DNA of 64,000 nucleotides. It comes from Rhodanobacter glycinis. GTDB lineage: Bacteria; Pseudomonadota; Gammaproteobacteria; Xanthomonadales; Rhodanobacteraceae. The stretch lies in NCBI RefSeq assembly GCF_900114325.1, contig NZ_FOSR01000001.1:265693-329692 (forward strand), written 5' to 3'. A program made the translations under genes and the position numbers. The notes under the pieces were generated by a model. That model ran no database searches. It saw nothing but the letters and a program-made list of their open reading frames with translations, and was not told the DNA's origin. Shown here one piece after another: positions 7,393-16,088 of the stretch. Positions within the stretch are counted from its first letter, which is position 1. Every line of letters begins with the position of its first letter.

Positions 7393-9357
7393 TCATTTGA
7401 CCACGCGAATGACTCGAAAATTCCGTACGGCGTGACGAAAGCGCTGCAGGAATTCAGGTGGCGGCTCGACATGGGCGTAACGAAGCTCAAGATAGCAGTC
7501 CATCAACTGTTGCAATTCAACCCGTCGTGCCGGCAGGGCGCGGGCGGCGCGACTGAGATAATGCCGCGGACCCTCGCCGTGTCGCCGCACGACACCGCAG
7601 CGCGCCAGCTTTCGTTCCAGCGCGCGCAGGGCTGCACGGGCTGGATCGGCTTCACCACGGCGCCACAAGGCCCATACCAGGCCCAGTGCGCCGGACAGCA
7701 CGCAACTGATCGCCAGCAGCAGGCCCAGCAGCGCCGGATCGGCCTTGCGGATGCCGAAGGGCGTCAACAGGCCGCGCTGACGCAGTGTATCGAACCCTAT
7801 AACGCCTTCGTTCCACCAGTGGTTGACGATGTCCCAGTGGTTGCGCAGGGATTGCAGCCAACCCGTCTGGGTCCATGGTAACTGGTCGCCGGCGGCCGCT
7901 GCAGCGCCAAGATCGACGCGTTGCGGGCGCACGGCAGCGGTGGGGTCGATGCGCACCCAGCCGCGCCCGGCCAGCCACACCTCGCTCCACGCATGCGCAT
8001 CGGAGTTGCGCACCAGCAGATAGTGCCCGGCATCGCTCCAGTAGCCACCCTGATAGCCGGTGACCACTCGTGCAGGAATGCCGGCGGCGCGCATCAGCAC
8101 GGTGAATGCGGACGAATAGTGCTCGCAGAAACCCTCGCGGGTGTCGAACAGGAAGTCATCCATGGCGTTGCGCCCCAGCGGTGCCGGCGCCAGCGTGTAG
8201 CGGAAGCCGCCGTCATGGAACAGTGACAGCGCCGCCTGCACGATGGCCGCGTCGTCGCTGCCGTAACGCTGGCGCCACGCCTGCCCCAGCGCCAGGGTGC
8301 GCGGGTTGAATCCATCGGGCAATTGCAGCCAGCGCTGGTGATGCGCCCCCAGTTGCGGCTCCAGGTGGTAACGCGTGGCCGAGGTGCCGCTGTAGCTCAA
8401 GGGGTCGTTCACCGGCTTGTCGGCCATGACCACGTGGTCGCGGCGCATATGGGCGCCCGCCGGTACGTCGACCGGCACGTCCAGCGTGGGCAGCACGCGC
8501 TGGTGGCTGGGTTCCAGGCTGATTCGGTAGTGGATGCTGCGTGCGACCTCGATCGTGGCGGGGTGCTGATTGGCGACGTCGTGGTATTGCCAACTGGTGC
8601 CGTCGTAGTAAGCCATCACGTAGGCACGGAAGTAGCGCAGGTCCGGCGGTGGCGGCGGCCCGTCGAAGCTCACCCGCATCGCCGGACGGTCATCGGTCAG
8701 CAATTGGGTGAAGCCGGCTGGGGTCATCCGGTCGCTGAGGCCGGTGCGCTCTTCGTGCGCATTGGGGGCACCCCATAACGGTGAGCTCAGGCGGGGTACG
8801 AACACGAAGGCGAGCAGGGCCAGTGGCAGGGCAACGCCGAGCAGGCCCAGTCCGGGCAGCAGTTCGCGCGGCAGGCCGCGTGATCGCGGCTGTGCCGGCT
8901 CCAGTACGCGCAAGGTGGCCAGCGCCGGCAGCAGGCCGAGCACGACGACGGCAGTGACGACCATGCCCTGGTCGAACAGCAGCGCCGTCATCAGGGCGAA
9001 ACAGGCAAAGCCGACGCCGACGCGGGCATCACGCTGGCGCTCGCTCTCCAGCATCTTCAATACCAGCAGGCCGACCGCTAGCGCCGTACCAGGCGCACGT
9101 CCGAACAGGCTGCCGTAATACACGATGATGGCCAGCGCCAACGCGCCCAGCAGCGGCAGCTTGAGCCAGACCGGCACGCGTCCGGGATGCTGATGCCGCT
9201 GCCACCAGCGCCACGCGAGTACCGGCGCCAGCACTGCGCTGAGCCACCACGGCAGGTGCGGTGCGTGCAGCGCGAGTACGACGGCGACGGTCAAGCAGAG
9301 CAGGCCGAAGGCGCGCGCATCGAGCGGTATTTCCGCGTGCTTGGCGAGGTGGCTCAT
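7393..9357 (-). CDS. Transglutaminase-like membrane protein (TgpA family, DUF3488)
   Basis: 654-aa integral membrane protein. The N-terminal third holds about six transmembrane segments. A periplasmic transglutaminase-like domain follows with the catalytic triad visible as C411 (REGFCEHYSSAF), H455 (DAHAWSEVW) and D471 (WVRIDPT), then a single TM near 555-580 and a cytoplasmic tail (DUF4129-like). Pseudomonas TgpA is an essential periplasmic protein of this type. Its start overlaps the stop of the DUF58 gene by 4 nt, and with moxR it forms a conserved three-gene cluster. The substrate is unknown. Confidence 0.9.
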   Translation of the reverse strand: MSHLAKHAEIPLDARAFGLLCLTVAVVLALHAPHLPWWLSAVLAPVLAWRWWQRHQHPGRVPVWLKLPLLGALALAIIVYYGSLFGRAPGTALAVGLLVLKMLESERQRDARVGVGFACFALMTALLFDQGMVVTAVVVLGLLPALATLRVLEPAQPRSRGLPRELLPGLGLLGVALPLALLAFVFVPRLSSPLWGAPNAHEERTGLSDRMTPAGFTQLLTDDRPAMRVSFDGPPPPPDLRYFRAYVMAYYDGTSWQYHDVANQHPATIEVARSIHYRISLEPSHQRVLPTLDVPVDVPAGAHMRRDHVVMADKPVNDPLSYSGTSATRYHLEPQLGAHHQRWLQLPDGFNPRTLALGQAWRQRYGSDDAAIVQAALSLFHDGGFRYTLAPAPLGRNAMDDFLFDTREGFCEHYSSAFTVLMRAAGIPARVVTGYQGGYWSDAGHYLLVRNSDAHAWSEVWLAGRGWVRIDPTAAVRPQRVDLGAAAAAGDQLPWTQTGWLQSLRNHWDIVNHWWNEGVIGFDTLRQRGLLTPFGIRKADPALLGLLLAISCVLSGALGLVWALWRRGEADPARAALRALERKLARCGVVRRHGEGPRHYLSRAARALPARRVELQQLMDCYLELRYAHVEPPPEFLQRFRHAVRNFRVIRVVK

Positions 9358-10310
9358 GGCAAGCGCGCCAGCGCGTTCATGCAGCGCTCGTAGTGCGACG
9401 GACCGCTGCCGGTTTCGATGGGCTCGTCCGGCAGCCACAGGCTGTAGCGGCGTCCCTGGGCCTGTGCTTCGCCCAGCCAGCGGGCCAGCCGCGCAATGCG
9501 ACGTTCGTGGTCCATGCGACCGAGCTGGCGCCAGTCCAGTTGCCAATCGCGACGCGTTTCCGGCTCCTCGAAATCTTTCACCAGCAAGTCGTGATGTCGG
9601 GCACTGGCTTTCCAGGCGACATGGCGGATCGGGTCGCCGCGGCGGTAGTCGCGCAAGCTGGCCGGGTCATCGCCGTGGTGCAGGCGCTGCCGCTGTTCGT
9701 CCTCGGCATGGCCACCGGGCGGCGGCCCCTCGGCTTCCGGGCGTGGCCACACCAGCACGGCTTGTTCCGGGTGCAGCCAGCTCCATGCGCGGAACAGGCC
9801 CAGTGGCCAGGTCGTCCATACGCGCAGGCGGGGCAGCGTTTGCCAGCCGCGATGTTCGGTGGCCAGTGACACGGTGACGTCGGTCTCGCCGCGGGTGGCA
9901 TCCACGGCGAATGCGGCTCCCGTGTCGCCCGCATCCAATCGCACGGCGCAACGTGTTCGGTGCGAGGTGAAACCGAAGCTGACATCGATCGGCTGTCCGG
10001 CGACTGCGTGACCGGCGCGAATGTTTTGCAAGCGCAGGCCATCCAGTGTGCGGAACGCCACCAGCATACTGGCGGCACTGGCTGCGCCAAGCAGACAGGT
10101 CAGCAGCAGCGCGGCATTGTTCGAATAATTCAGCGCACCGACCAGCATCACCAGCAGCAGCACGGTGAAGCCGAGGCCGAAGGAGGTGGGCACGATATAG
10201 ATGCGCCGTCGATGCAGTTCGATCGGCAGCGGTTCGGGTCGTCGGTAGCGGGTCAGCGCAGGCAGTCGGCGCTCGGCCCACTGCTGCACGCGGCGCAAGG
10301 TGGCGGGCAT
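9354..10310 (-). CDS. DUF58 domain protein
   Basis: 318-aa protein with two adjacent hydrophobic segments near the N-terminus (about 37-80; FGLGFTVLLLVMLVGAL and a second stretch) and a C-terminal DUF58 domain marked by DDPASLRDYRRGDPIRHVAWKASARHHDLLVKDFEEP. DUF58 proteins are partners of MoxR AAA ATPases and often carry a degenerate VWA-like fold. The ATG at 10310 overlaps the moxR stop (TGATG), and the gene overlaps the transglutaminase start, so all three are translationally coupled. A start further upstream would run deep into moxR and was rejected. Confidence 0.88.
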   Translation of the reverse strand: MPATLRRVQQWAERRLPALTRYRRPEPLPIELHRRRIYIVPTSFGLGFTVLLLVMLVGALNYSNNAALLLTCLLGAASAASMLVAFRTLDGLRLQNIRAGHAVAGQPIDVSFGFTSHRTRCAVRLDAGDTGAAFAVDATRGETDVTVSLATEHRGWQTLPRLRVWTTWPLGLFRAWSWLHPEQAVLVWPRPEAEGPPPGGHAEDEQRQRLHHGDDPASLRDYRRGDPIRHVAWKASARHHDLLVKDFEEPETRRDWQLDWRQLGRMDHERRIARLARWLGEAQAQGRRYSLWLPDEPIETGSGPSHYERCMNALARLP

Positions 10311-11251
10311 CAGTCGACGGCGACTTCGGCCAGCAGGGTGCGCGCGAGGGTATCGCCGCTGGCACCGCGGGCAGGTACCAGTCGATGCGCGGCCAGCGGG
10401 ACGAACAGGGCCTGGATGTCTTCCGGCAACACATGCGAGCGGCTGCTGAGCAAGGCCCACGCCCGGGACGCCGCGAGCAGGGCGAGGCCGGCGCGAGGCG
10501 ACAGGCCGGTGCGAATGTCCGCATGCCGACGACTGGCCGTGAGCAGCGCCTGCAAGTAGTCGAGCAGCGCGCTGCTCACGGTGATGCCTTGCGACTGACG
10601 GTTCAGCGCAATGAGTGCGGCATCGTCCAGCTGTGGCGTCATGCGGGAGAGCAGGTCATGCCGATCGTCACCATTCAGCAGCGCGCGTTCGGCGGCCGCG
10701 TCCGGATAGTCCAGCGACAGGCGCAGCATGAAGCGGTCGAGTTGCGAGTCGGGCAGCGGGAAAGTGCCGGCAAGGTCCAGCGGGTTCTGCGTGGCGACCA
10801 CGAAGAACGGCCGCGGCAACGTGTGGGTCTGGCCATCCACGGTCACCTGGTTTTCCGCCATCGCCTCGAGCAACGCGCTCTGCGTCTTGGGCGTGGCACG
10901 GTTGATCTCGTCGGCCAGCAACAGGCCGCTGAAGATCGGGCCGGGATGGAAGCGAAACTCGCCCGTCTCGCGCTCGTACACGCTGACCCCGATAATGTCC
11001 GAAGGCAGCAGGTCGCTGGTGAACTGCACGCGCTGGAATTCCAGCGCGAAGCTGGCCGCCAGCGCGCGGGCCAGCGTGGTCTTGCCCACGCCGGGCACGT
11101 CTTCCAGCAGCAGGTGGCCGCCGGCGATCAGGCCGGCAAACGCCAGTTTCACCTGACGCGGCTTGCCCAGCAGCACCTGGTTGACCTGGGCCAGTGCGCT
11201 TTCTAGGCGTTGATGCAGGATTTCATCGCGAAGCGGAGTGATGGCGGACAT
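10310..11251 (-). CDS. MoxR family AAA+ ATPase
   Basis: 313-aa MoxR-type ATPase. The Walker A motif PGVGKTT is at 53-59, Walker B/ADEINRA near 115-121, sensor 1 VVATQNP near 154-160 and the arginine-finger region SQLDRF near 171-176, as in chaperone-like AAA+ proteins that remodel partner complexes. It is the first gene of moxR-DUF58-transglutaminase, read leftward. The next gene upstream diverges after 41 bp, so a promoter must lie in that short gap. Confidence 0.93.
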   Translation of the reverse strand: MSAITPLRDEILHQRLESALAQVNQVLLGKPRQVKLAFAGLIAGGHLLLEDVPGVGKTTLARALAASFALEFQRVQFTSDLLPSDIIGVSVYERETGEFRFHPGPIFSGLLLADEINRATPKTQSALLEAMAENQVTVDGQTHTLPRPFFVVATQNPLDLAGTFPLPDSQLDRFMLRLSLDYPDAAAERALLNGDDRHDLLSRMTPQLDDAALIALNRQSQGITVSSALLDYLQALLTASRRHADIRTGLSPRAGLALLAASRAWALLSSRSHVLPEDIQALFVPLAAHRLVPARGASGDTLARTLLAEVAVD

Positions 11252-11292
11252 GGTTTTTTCGATAGCGGTGCGAATGGCGCGGCCGGCGGCCC

Positions 11293-12918
11293 ATGCCTGA
11301 CCAGGCCAGTGTAACGGCGGCCCTTGCGCGCTGGCGAGCGACCTTCGTCACGGCATTCGTGGTGTTGCTGGCGATCAAGCTGGTGATTGCATGCACGCTC
11401 GCGCCCTTCGGCGACGAGGCGTTCTACTGGCAGGAAAGCCGGCATCTTGCGTGGGGCTACAGCGACCTGCCGCCGCTGACGGCATGGCTGATCCGGCTGG
11501 GTGAGGACGTGGCCGGGCATGGACTGTTCGGCATGCGCTGGCCGTTCCTGTTGATCGGCAGCAGCTTGCCGTGGCTGGTGGTGGCGTTTGCCAGGCGGTG
11601 CTTCGGCGCATCGGCAATGGCATGGCAAGCCGGCCTGTGGTGCCTGGTGTTGCCATTGGCGGTAAGCCTGGGCGTGCTGGCGTTGCCGGATGTGCCGTTG
11701 ACGGTGGCCATCATGCTGGCGTTGCTGGCGTTGGTGCGCGCGATGGACGAGAACCGGATGCGCGACTGGCTGCTGCTGGGCGTGGCACTGGCGCTGGCTT
11801 GGCTGACCCATTACCGCGCCGCGATGCCGATGCTGGCGGGCCTGTTGCTTTGCATATTCAGTCCGCGCGGGCGCAAGCAATGGCGACGCGGCGGTTTCTG
11901 GCTGGCGCTGGCGGTGGCGACCCTGGGCCTGCTGCCCTTGTTGATATCCAACTGGCAAGAGGATGGGGCCGGGTTGGCGTTTCAGCTGATCCAGCGCAAC
12001 CCATGGCGTTTCCACGCCGATGCGCTGGTGCAGCCGCTGGAACAGGCGTTGGCCTGCACGCCACTGTTGTATGCCATGTTGCTGTGGACGGCATGGCGCT
12101 GCTGGTGTCGACGCGGCGAGGGCGGGCCGTGGGATGTGCTGGCGTGGACCTCGCTTACCTTCATCGTGGTGTATTTCGTCGCCGGCTTGTTCGCCGACGA
12201 CCTGCACTTTCGCGCGCACTGGCCGCTGCCCGGCTACCTGCCGCTGCTGGCCGCGCTACCGGTGCTGTGGCGTCCGCTGGCCGTGCGGCGTGGTTGGCGG
12301 ATCGTTGCCCGAGTGGCTTTCGCGCTAGCGGCGTTGGGTCAATTGACCGGGCTGGCCTATCTGGGCGTGGCCGCGTGGCCGGGGGCTGCGCGTATGTTGG
12401 CCGGGGTAAAGGCGTTTCCGTGGAACTTCGTGGGCTGGCGTGAAAGTGGCGCCGTGGCACGCGAACTGTTGCGCGCGCAACCGTCCGGCAGCGTGCTGGT
12501 AGCCGACAACTTCATGTTGGCCGCGGAGCTGGATTTCCAGCTCGATGGCCGCGCCCCGGTCTATGTGCTGGACAGCCCGCTCAACACCTTCCATGGCCGC
12601 GCACCGCAGTTGACCGTGTGGCATCGCGATGGGGCCGCCTTGCGGGCGGAGCATGCCGGTGCGCCGATGCTGCTGGCGGTGGGCGAGGATGCCTTGCGCG
12701 TGCACGACCGCACGGGTTGGCTGGGCGGGCTGTGTTCCCGGATCGATGATCCCAGGCCATTGCGACGGCTGGATCTTTACGACGGCCGCAAGCGCGTGGC
12801 GTTCTATGCGGGGCGGGTGCCATCGCATGCACCGGCGCCCGTGCCGGCAACACAGGCGCAACGCGATGCCTGTCCGATCTGGCTGCAGGCGCATGCAGCA
12901 ATCACCAGCACGTTGTAG
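11293..12918 (+). CDS. GT39-family membrane glycosyltransferase (ArnT/PMT-like)
   Basis: 541-aa polytopic membrane protein. The N-terminal signature FGDEAFYWQESRHLAWGYSD carries the acidic pair (about residues 39-40) of GT-C transferases such as ArnT, which take sugars from polyprenyl-phosphate donors on the periplasmic side. Roughly ten hydrophobic segments span residues 20-375, and a soluble periplasmic C-terminal domain of about 160 residues follows. Donor and acceptor cannot be read from sequence; lipid A or a glycan are possibilities. No arn genes are nearby. It converges on maf with only 6 bp between stops. Confidence 0.82.
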   Translation: MPDQASVTAALARWRATFVTAFVVLLAIKLVIACTLAPFGDEAFYWQESRHLAWGYSDLPPLTAWLIRLGEDVAGHGLFGMRWPFLLIGSSLPWLVVAFARRCFGASAMAWQAGLWCLVLPLAVSLGVLALPDVPLTVAIMLALLALVRAMDENRMRDWLLLGVALALAWLTHYRAAMPMLAGLLLCIFSPRGRKQWRRGGFWLALAVATLGLLPLLISNWQEDGAGLAFQLIQRNPWRFHADALVQPLEQALACTPLLYAMLLWTAWRCWCRRGEGGPWDVLAWTSLTFIVVYFVAGLFADDLHFRAHWPLPGYLPLLAALPVLWRPLAVRRGWRIVARVAFALAALGQLTGLAYLGVAAWPGAARMLAGVKAFPWNFVGWRESGAVARELLRAQPSGSVLVADNFMLAAELDFQLDGRAPVYVLDSPLNTFHGRAPQLTVWHRDGAALRAEHAGAPMLLAVGEDALRVHDRTGWLGGLCSRIDDPRPLRRLDLYDGRKRVAFYAGRVPSHAPAPVPATQAQRDACPIWLQAHAAITSTL

Positions 12919-12924
12919 GCCGGG

Positions 12925-13509
12925 TCAGGGCAGGGCGAGGCCGGCTTCGCGCAGCAGGCGGGCCAGCGCGATCAGCGGCAGGCCGATCAGGGCGGTGGGA
13001 TCGTCGTTGTCGATGCGTTCGAACAGGCTGATGCCGAGACCTTCGCACTTGAAGCTGCCGGCGCAGTCCAGCGGTTGTTCGCGTTCGATGTAGCGGGTGA
13101 TCGCGTCGGCCTCGAGCGGGCGGAAGCGCACGCGGGTGTGGTCGACATGGGTGCGCTTGCGGCCATCGCGGGTATCGAGCAGGCACACGGCGGTATGGAA
13201 CTGCACGGTACGGCCGGAACAGGCGGTCAGCTGTGCATGGGCGCGTTCGGCGGAGCCGGGTTTGTCCAGCACCGTGCCATCGAACTCGGCCACTTGGTCG
13301 GAACCGATCACCAACGCACCGGGCAGGCCATTCGCCGCCGCTTCGGCCTTGGCGATGGCCAGGCGCAGCGCACGTTCGGCAGGAGTCTCCCCGGGCAGCG
13401 GGGTTTCATCGGTGCCGGGGGCACGCTGTTCGAAATCCGGCAGCAACCGGCGCAGCAGTTCGGCGCGGTAGCGCGAGGTGGACCCCAGGACAACCCGCGG
13501 GATGCTCAT
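12925..13509 (-). CDS. maf: Maf/YceF-type nucleoside triphosphate pyrophosphatase
   Basis: 194-aa Maf-family enzyme that hydrolyses non-canonical or modified nucleoside triphosphates; the YceF subtype prefers m7GTP. The N-terminus VVLGSTSRYRAELLRRL contains the family SxSxxR motif, DETP is at about 34-37, and VIGSDQVAEFDG and GKPGSAERAHAQL-like segments follow. The YceF subtype is suggested by the fab/rpmF neighbourhood, where yceF occurs in E. coli. Its ATG overlaps the stop of the upstream small membrane protein by 4 nt. Confidence 0.9.
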   Translation of the reverse strand: MSIPRVVLGSTSRYRAELLRRLLPDFEQRAPGTDETPLPGETPAERALRLAIAKAEAAANGLPGALVIGSDQVAEFDGTVLDKPGSAERAHAQLTACSGRTVQFHTAVCLLDTRDGRKRTHVDHTRVRFRPLEADAITRYIEREQPLDCAGSFKCEGLGISLFERIDNDDPTALIGLPLIALARLLREAGLALP

Positions 13510-13961
13510 GCTTCCGGCTCGCGGCGAATATGCTCGCGCATGGCGCTATCCAGCTCGCGCTGGGCCTGGCCAAGGGCCTGCAGCAAGGGGCGCAGGCGCT
13601 CGCGGGCATCGCTCATCGAGCGCGCGGCCTCGTCCAGCTCGGCCTGGCTGGCGCGCGGGGCGCGGTCGCGTATCCACAGGCGCTGTTGCAGCAAGGAACG
13701 CAGGCCGGCCTCGATGGCATGGGCGGCTTCCTGTTCGCTGGCGGCGGGCAGGTCGGGGTTGAGCGACATCACGGCATGGGCCTGCTGCAGTTCGGCGCGG
13801 CAGGTCTTCAGGTCGCTTTCCAGGTGGTCGGCCAGTTCCAGCAGATAGCGCATGCTGGCGCTACGGCGGGACAGCCGGCGGCGCAACAGCAGGCTGGCCA
13901 CCACGGCGATGGCCAGCAGTACGAACAGGGCGACCACGCCGATTGTCAGGTAGGCATCCAC
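13506..13961 (-). CDS. Small membrane-anchored coiled-coil protein, unknown function
   Basis: Hypothetical protein of about 151 aa using the GTG at 13961. It has one N-terminal membrane helix (TIGVVALFVLLAIAVVASLLL) followed by a basic stretch, then a long charged helical region rich in Leu, Ala, Glu, Gln and Arg with heptad-like spacing, consistent with a coiled coil on the cytoplasmic side. I do not recognise the family. The start is uncertain: an ATG at 14036 would add 25 residues that look unlike a protein N-terminus. It is coupled to maf by a 4-nt overlap and diverges from yceD. Confidence 0.6.
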   Translation of the reverse strand: MDAYLTIGVVALFVLLAIAVVASLLLRRRLSRRSASMRYLLELADHLESDLKTCRAELQQAHAVMSLNPDLPAASEQEAAHAIEAGLRSLLQQRLWIRDRAPRASQAELDEAARSMSDARERLRPLLQALGQAQRELDSAMREHIRREPEA

Positions 13962-14056
13962 GAGAATCCGGGGGAAGTCGGCGGAAGAACAGTCTGACGC
14001 ATGCCGCCATTTCAGGCAAAATGGAACGGTTCGCATGGTCCGAGCCCCTGTACTGG

Positions 14057-14085
14057 TTGACTTCGGACGGGGTCAAACATACTAT
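14057..14085 (+). promoter_or_regulatory. Sigma70 promoter for yceD-rpmF-fab cluster
   Basis: TTGACT at 14057-14062 and TACTAT at 14080-14085 with an exact 17-bp spacer, the best promoter match in the window. The expected transcription start (about 14091-14093) is only a few bases before the yceD ATG at 14095. Confidence 0.7.
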
Positions 14086-14094
14086 TTCGCGATT

Positions 14095-14613
14095 ATGTCC
14101 GTGACACTGCCAGAGTCCGTGGACGCTTGGCGCATGGTCTCGGCGCGGCGTTCGTTCGAAGGATCGTTGCCCGTTGGCGCCCTTGCCCGCTTGTGCGAGG
14201 TGTTGGCGTCGAGCGAGGGAACGGCGAGTTTCGAGCTGGATTTCGGCCGGGACGAGTTCGACACGGCTTACCTCGATGTGCGTGCCCAGGCACCGCTGAC
14301 GCTGGTTTGCCAGCGTACGCTGGAGCCGTTCGTGCTGCCGGTGGTGGTGAATACCCGGCTCGGCCTGATTCGGCGCGAGTCGGAGGAAGCCGGCCTGCCG
14401 CCGGGTTGCGAGCCGCTGCTGGTTTCCGGCGATGGCAAGCTGAACCTGGCGGACGTGATCGAGGATGAAATGCTGTTGGCGTTGCCGCTGGTTCCGGTCA
14501 ATCCGGACAGCACGCTACCCGACGAAGTAACCGGTTCCGCACACGACGATGCGTCGGCCGCGGAGCGTGACGACAACCCGTTCGCGGCATTGCGCGAACT
14601 CAAGAACCACTGA
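14095..14613 (+). CDS. yceD: YceD family protein (DUF177), 23S rRNA accumulation protein
   Basis: 172-aa DUF177/YceD protein. Bacterial YceD proteins are encoded before rpmF, and in E. coli the protein affects 23S rRNA processing or accumulation. Family features include the DAWRMVSARRSFEGSLP N-terminus, an acidic middle with VIEDEMLLALPLVP, and the C-terminal NPFAALRELK. The ATG at 14095 fits homologues and falls just downstream of the strong promoter, leaving almost no 5' untranslated region and no Shine-Dalgarno sequence. rpmF follows after 18 nt. Confidence 0.9.
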   Translation: MSVTLPESVDAWRMVSARRSFEGSLPVGALARLCEVLASSEGTASFELDFGRDEFDTAYLDVRAQAPLTLVCQRTLEPFVLPVVVNTRLGLIRRESEEAGLPPGCEPLLVSGDGKLNLADVIEDEMLLALPLVPVNPDSTLPDEVTGSAHDDASAAERDDNPFAALRELKNH

Positions 14614-14631
14614 TTTACCCGGAGAACTACC

Positions 14632-14826
14632 ATGGCCGTTGCCAAGAGCCGCCGTACCCCGTCCACCCGCGGCATGCGCCGTGCCCACGACAAGCTGAAG
14701 ACCGTGCAGCTGTCGACCGATCCGACCAGCGGCGAAGTGCATCTGCGCCACCACGTCACGGCTGACGGTTACTACCGTGGCAAGAAGGTGATCGAGACCG
14801 CCGTCGCGGTTGCCGACGAGGATTGA
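14632..14826 (+). CDS. rpmF: 50S ribosomal protein L32
   Basis: 64-aa L32. The N-terminus [22 protein letters not shown] is the diagnostic family start, and the [20 protein letters not shown] segment matches the proteobacterial form without zinc cysteines. A clear GGAG precedes the ATG. The gene lies between yceD and the fatty-acid genes as in most proteobacteria, but plsX, which usually follows, is absent; fabH begins 156 bp later. Confidence 0.97.
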   Translation: MAVAKSRRTPSTRGMRRAHDKLKTVQLSTDPTSGEVHLRHHVTADGYYRGKKVIETAVAVADED

Positions 14827-14854
14827 TCGGCCGCGTGCCGGCATCCGTTCAGCG

Positions 14855-14876
14855 AGCGGCGCGGTAACGCGCCGCT
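14855..14876 (+). terminator. Hairpin after rpmF, possible attenuator
   Basis: Perfect 9-bp stem AGCGGCGCG / CGCGCCGCT with loop GTAA. The following TTGCG tract is poor in T, so it may be a partial terminator or RNA-end stabiliser between rpmF and fabH. Confidence 0.4.
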
Positions 14877-14982
14877 TTGCGTTTGCGGGGCCTTTGCACG
14901 TAGCCTTTGGCGCCTCACGCGCGCACTTCGCTTTCGTCGGGCGTCCGTGCGCTGTTTCCGATTTCCGCTGATGGACAGGTGA

Positions 14983-15957
14983 ATGGCCTCGATCTACTCC
15001 CGAATCATCGCTACCGGCAGTGCGCTGCCCGAGCGCGTGGTGACCAACGCCGATCTGGAAAAGATCGTGGACACCAGCGATGAATGGATTCGTTCACGCA
15101 CCGGCATCGGCCAGCGTCATATCGCCGCTGATGGCGAGACCACCGGCGACCTGGCTTTCCTGGCCGCGCAGCGTGCACTGGAGGCGGCGGGGGTCAAGGC
15201 GTCCGAGCTCGATCTGATAGTGCTGGGCACCACCACGCCCGACATCATCTTTCCGTCCACTGCCTGCCTGGTGCAGCACCGCCTGGGCGCGAATGGCTGC
15301 GCAGCGTTTGACGTCAATGCCGCCTGTTCGGGTTTCGTCTACGCCCTGGGCGTGGCCGACAAGTTCATCAAGAGCGGACAGACCAAAAAGGCGCTGGTGA
15401 TCGGTGCCGAGACGCTGACCCGCATGGTCGACTGGACCGAGCGCGAGACGTGCGTGCTGTTCGGCGATGGCGCGGGCGCCGTGGTGCTGGAAGCCTCCAG
15501 TGAACCGGGCATCCATGCCACCTGCCTGCATGCCGACGGCGGCTTCAAGGAGCTGCTGTACAACCCGGTAGGCGTGTCCGTCGGTTTCAAGGATGAGCCC
15601 AATCATGGCGTGCGTATCCGCATGTCCGGCCGCGAAGTGTTCAAGGTGGCGGTGAAGACGCTCGACGCACTGGTTGACGAGACCCTGAAGGCCGCGGGCA
15701 TGGACGAGTCGCAGCTGGACTGGCTGATCCCGCACCAGGCCAACCTGCGCATCATCGAAGCGACCGCCAAGCGGTTGCACATGTCGATGGACCAGGTGAT
15801 CGTGACCGTCGACAAGCATGCCAATACCTCGTCCGGCTCGGTGCCGCTGGCGCTGGATTACGCGGTGCGTTCGGGCAAGGTGCAGCGTGGCCAGAACCTG
15901 CTGCTGGAAGCGTTTGGCGGCGGTTTCACCTGGGCTTCGGCACTGCTGCGCTACTGA
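14983..15957 (+). CDS. fabH: Beta-ketoacyl-ACP synthase III
   Basis: 324-aa FabH, which condenses acetyl-CoA with malonyl-ACP to start type II fatty acid synthesis. The catalytic cysteine is C115 in [11 protein letters not shown]; the His and Asn of the triad are in [10 protein letters not shown] and KHANTSSGS. The N-terminal [10 protein letters not shown] and [11 protein letters not shown] segments match the family. Length is typical. It opens the fabH-fabD-fabG-acpP-fabF cluster; plsX is missing immediately upstream. Confidence 0.96.
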   Translation: MASIYSRIIATGSALPERVVTNADLEKIVDTSDEWIRSRTGIGQRHIAADGETTGDLAFLAAQRALEAAGVKASELDLIVLGTTTPDIIFPSTACLVQHRLGANGCAAFDVNAACSGFVYALGVADKFIKSGQTKKALVIGAETLTRMVDWTERETCVLFGDGAGAVVLEASSEPGIHATCLHADGGFKELLYNPVGVSVGFKDEPNHGVRIRMSGREVFKVAVKTLDALVDETLKAAGMDESQLDWLIPHQANLRIIEATAKRLHMSMDQVIVTVDKHANTSSGSVPLALDYAVRSGKVQRGQNLLLEAFGGGFTWASALLRY

Positions 15958-15980
15958 GTCGGTCGTCAGTCCGGATGCAG

Positions 15981-16007
15981 ATGATGCCGCCCGCGAGGCG
16001 GCATCAT
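15981..16007 (+). terminator. Hairpin between fabH and fabD
   Basis: Perfect 11-bp stem (15981-15991 with 15997-16007) with loop CGCGA. There is no long T tract after it, so partial termination or mRNA-end protection is as likely as full termination. Confidence 0.4.
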
Positions 16008-16088
16008 GCGTTTCGTGGTGCGAATACGGCTGCGCATGCGCGCCGATGCTGGCACCATTGCGGTTTCAGTCGACGGTGATCTGCTGCC

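Noticed and set aside
14827-14982. Hidden plsX or remnant between rpmF and fabH
   Set aside because: The gap is only 156 bp and no frame there resembles PlsX.
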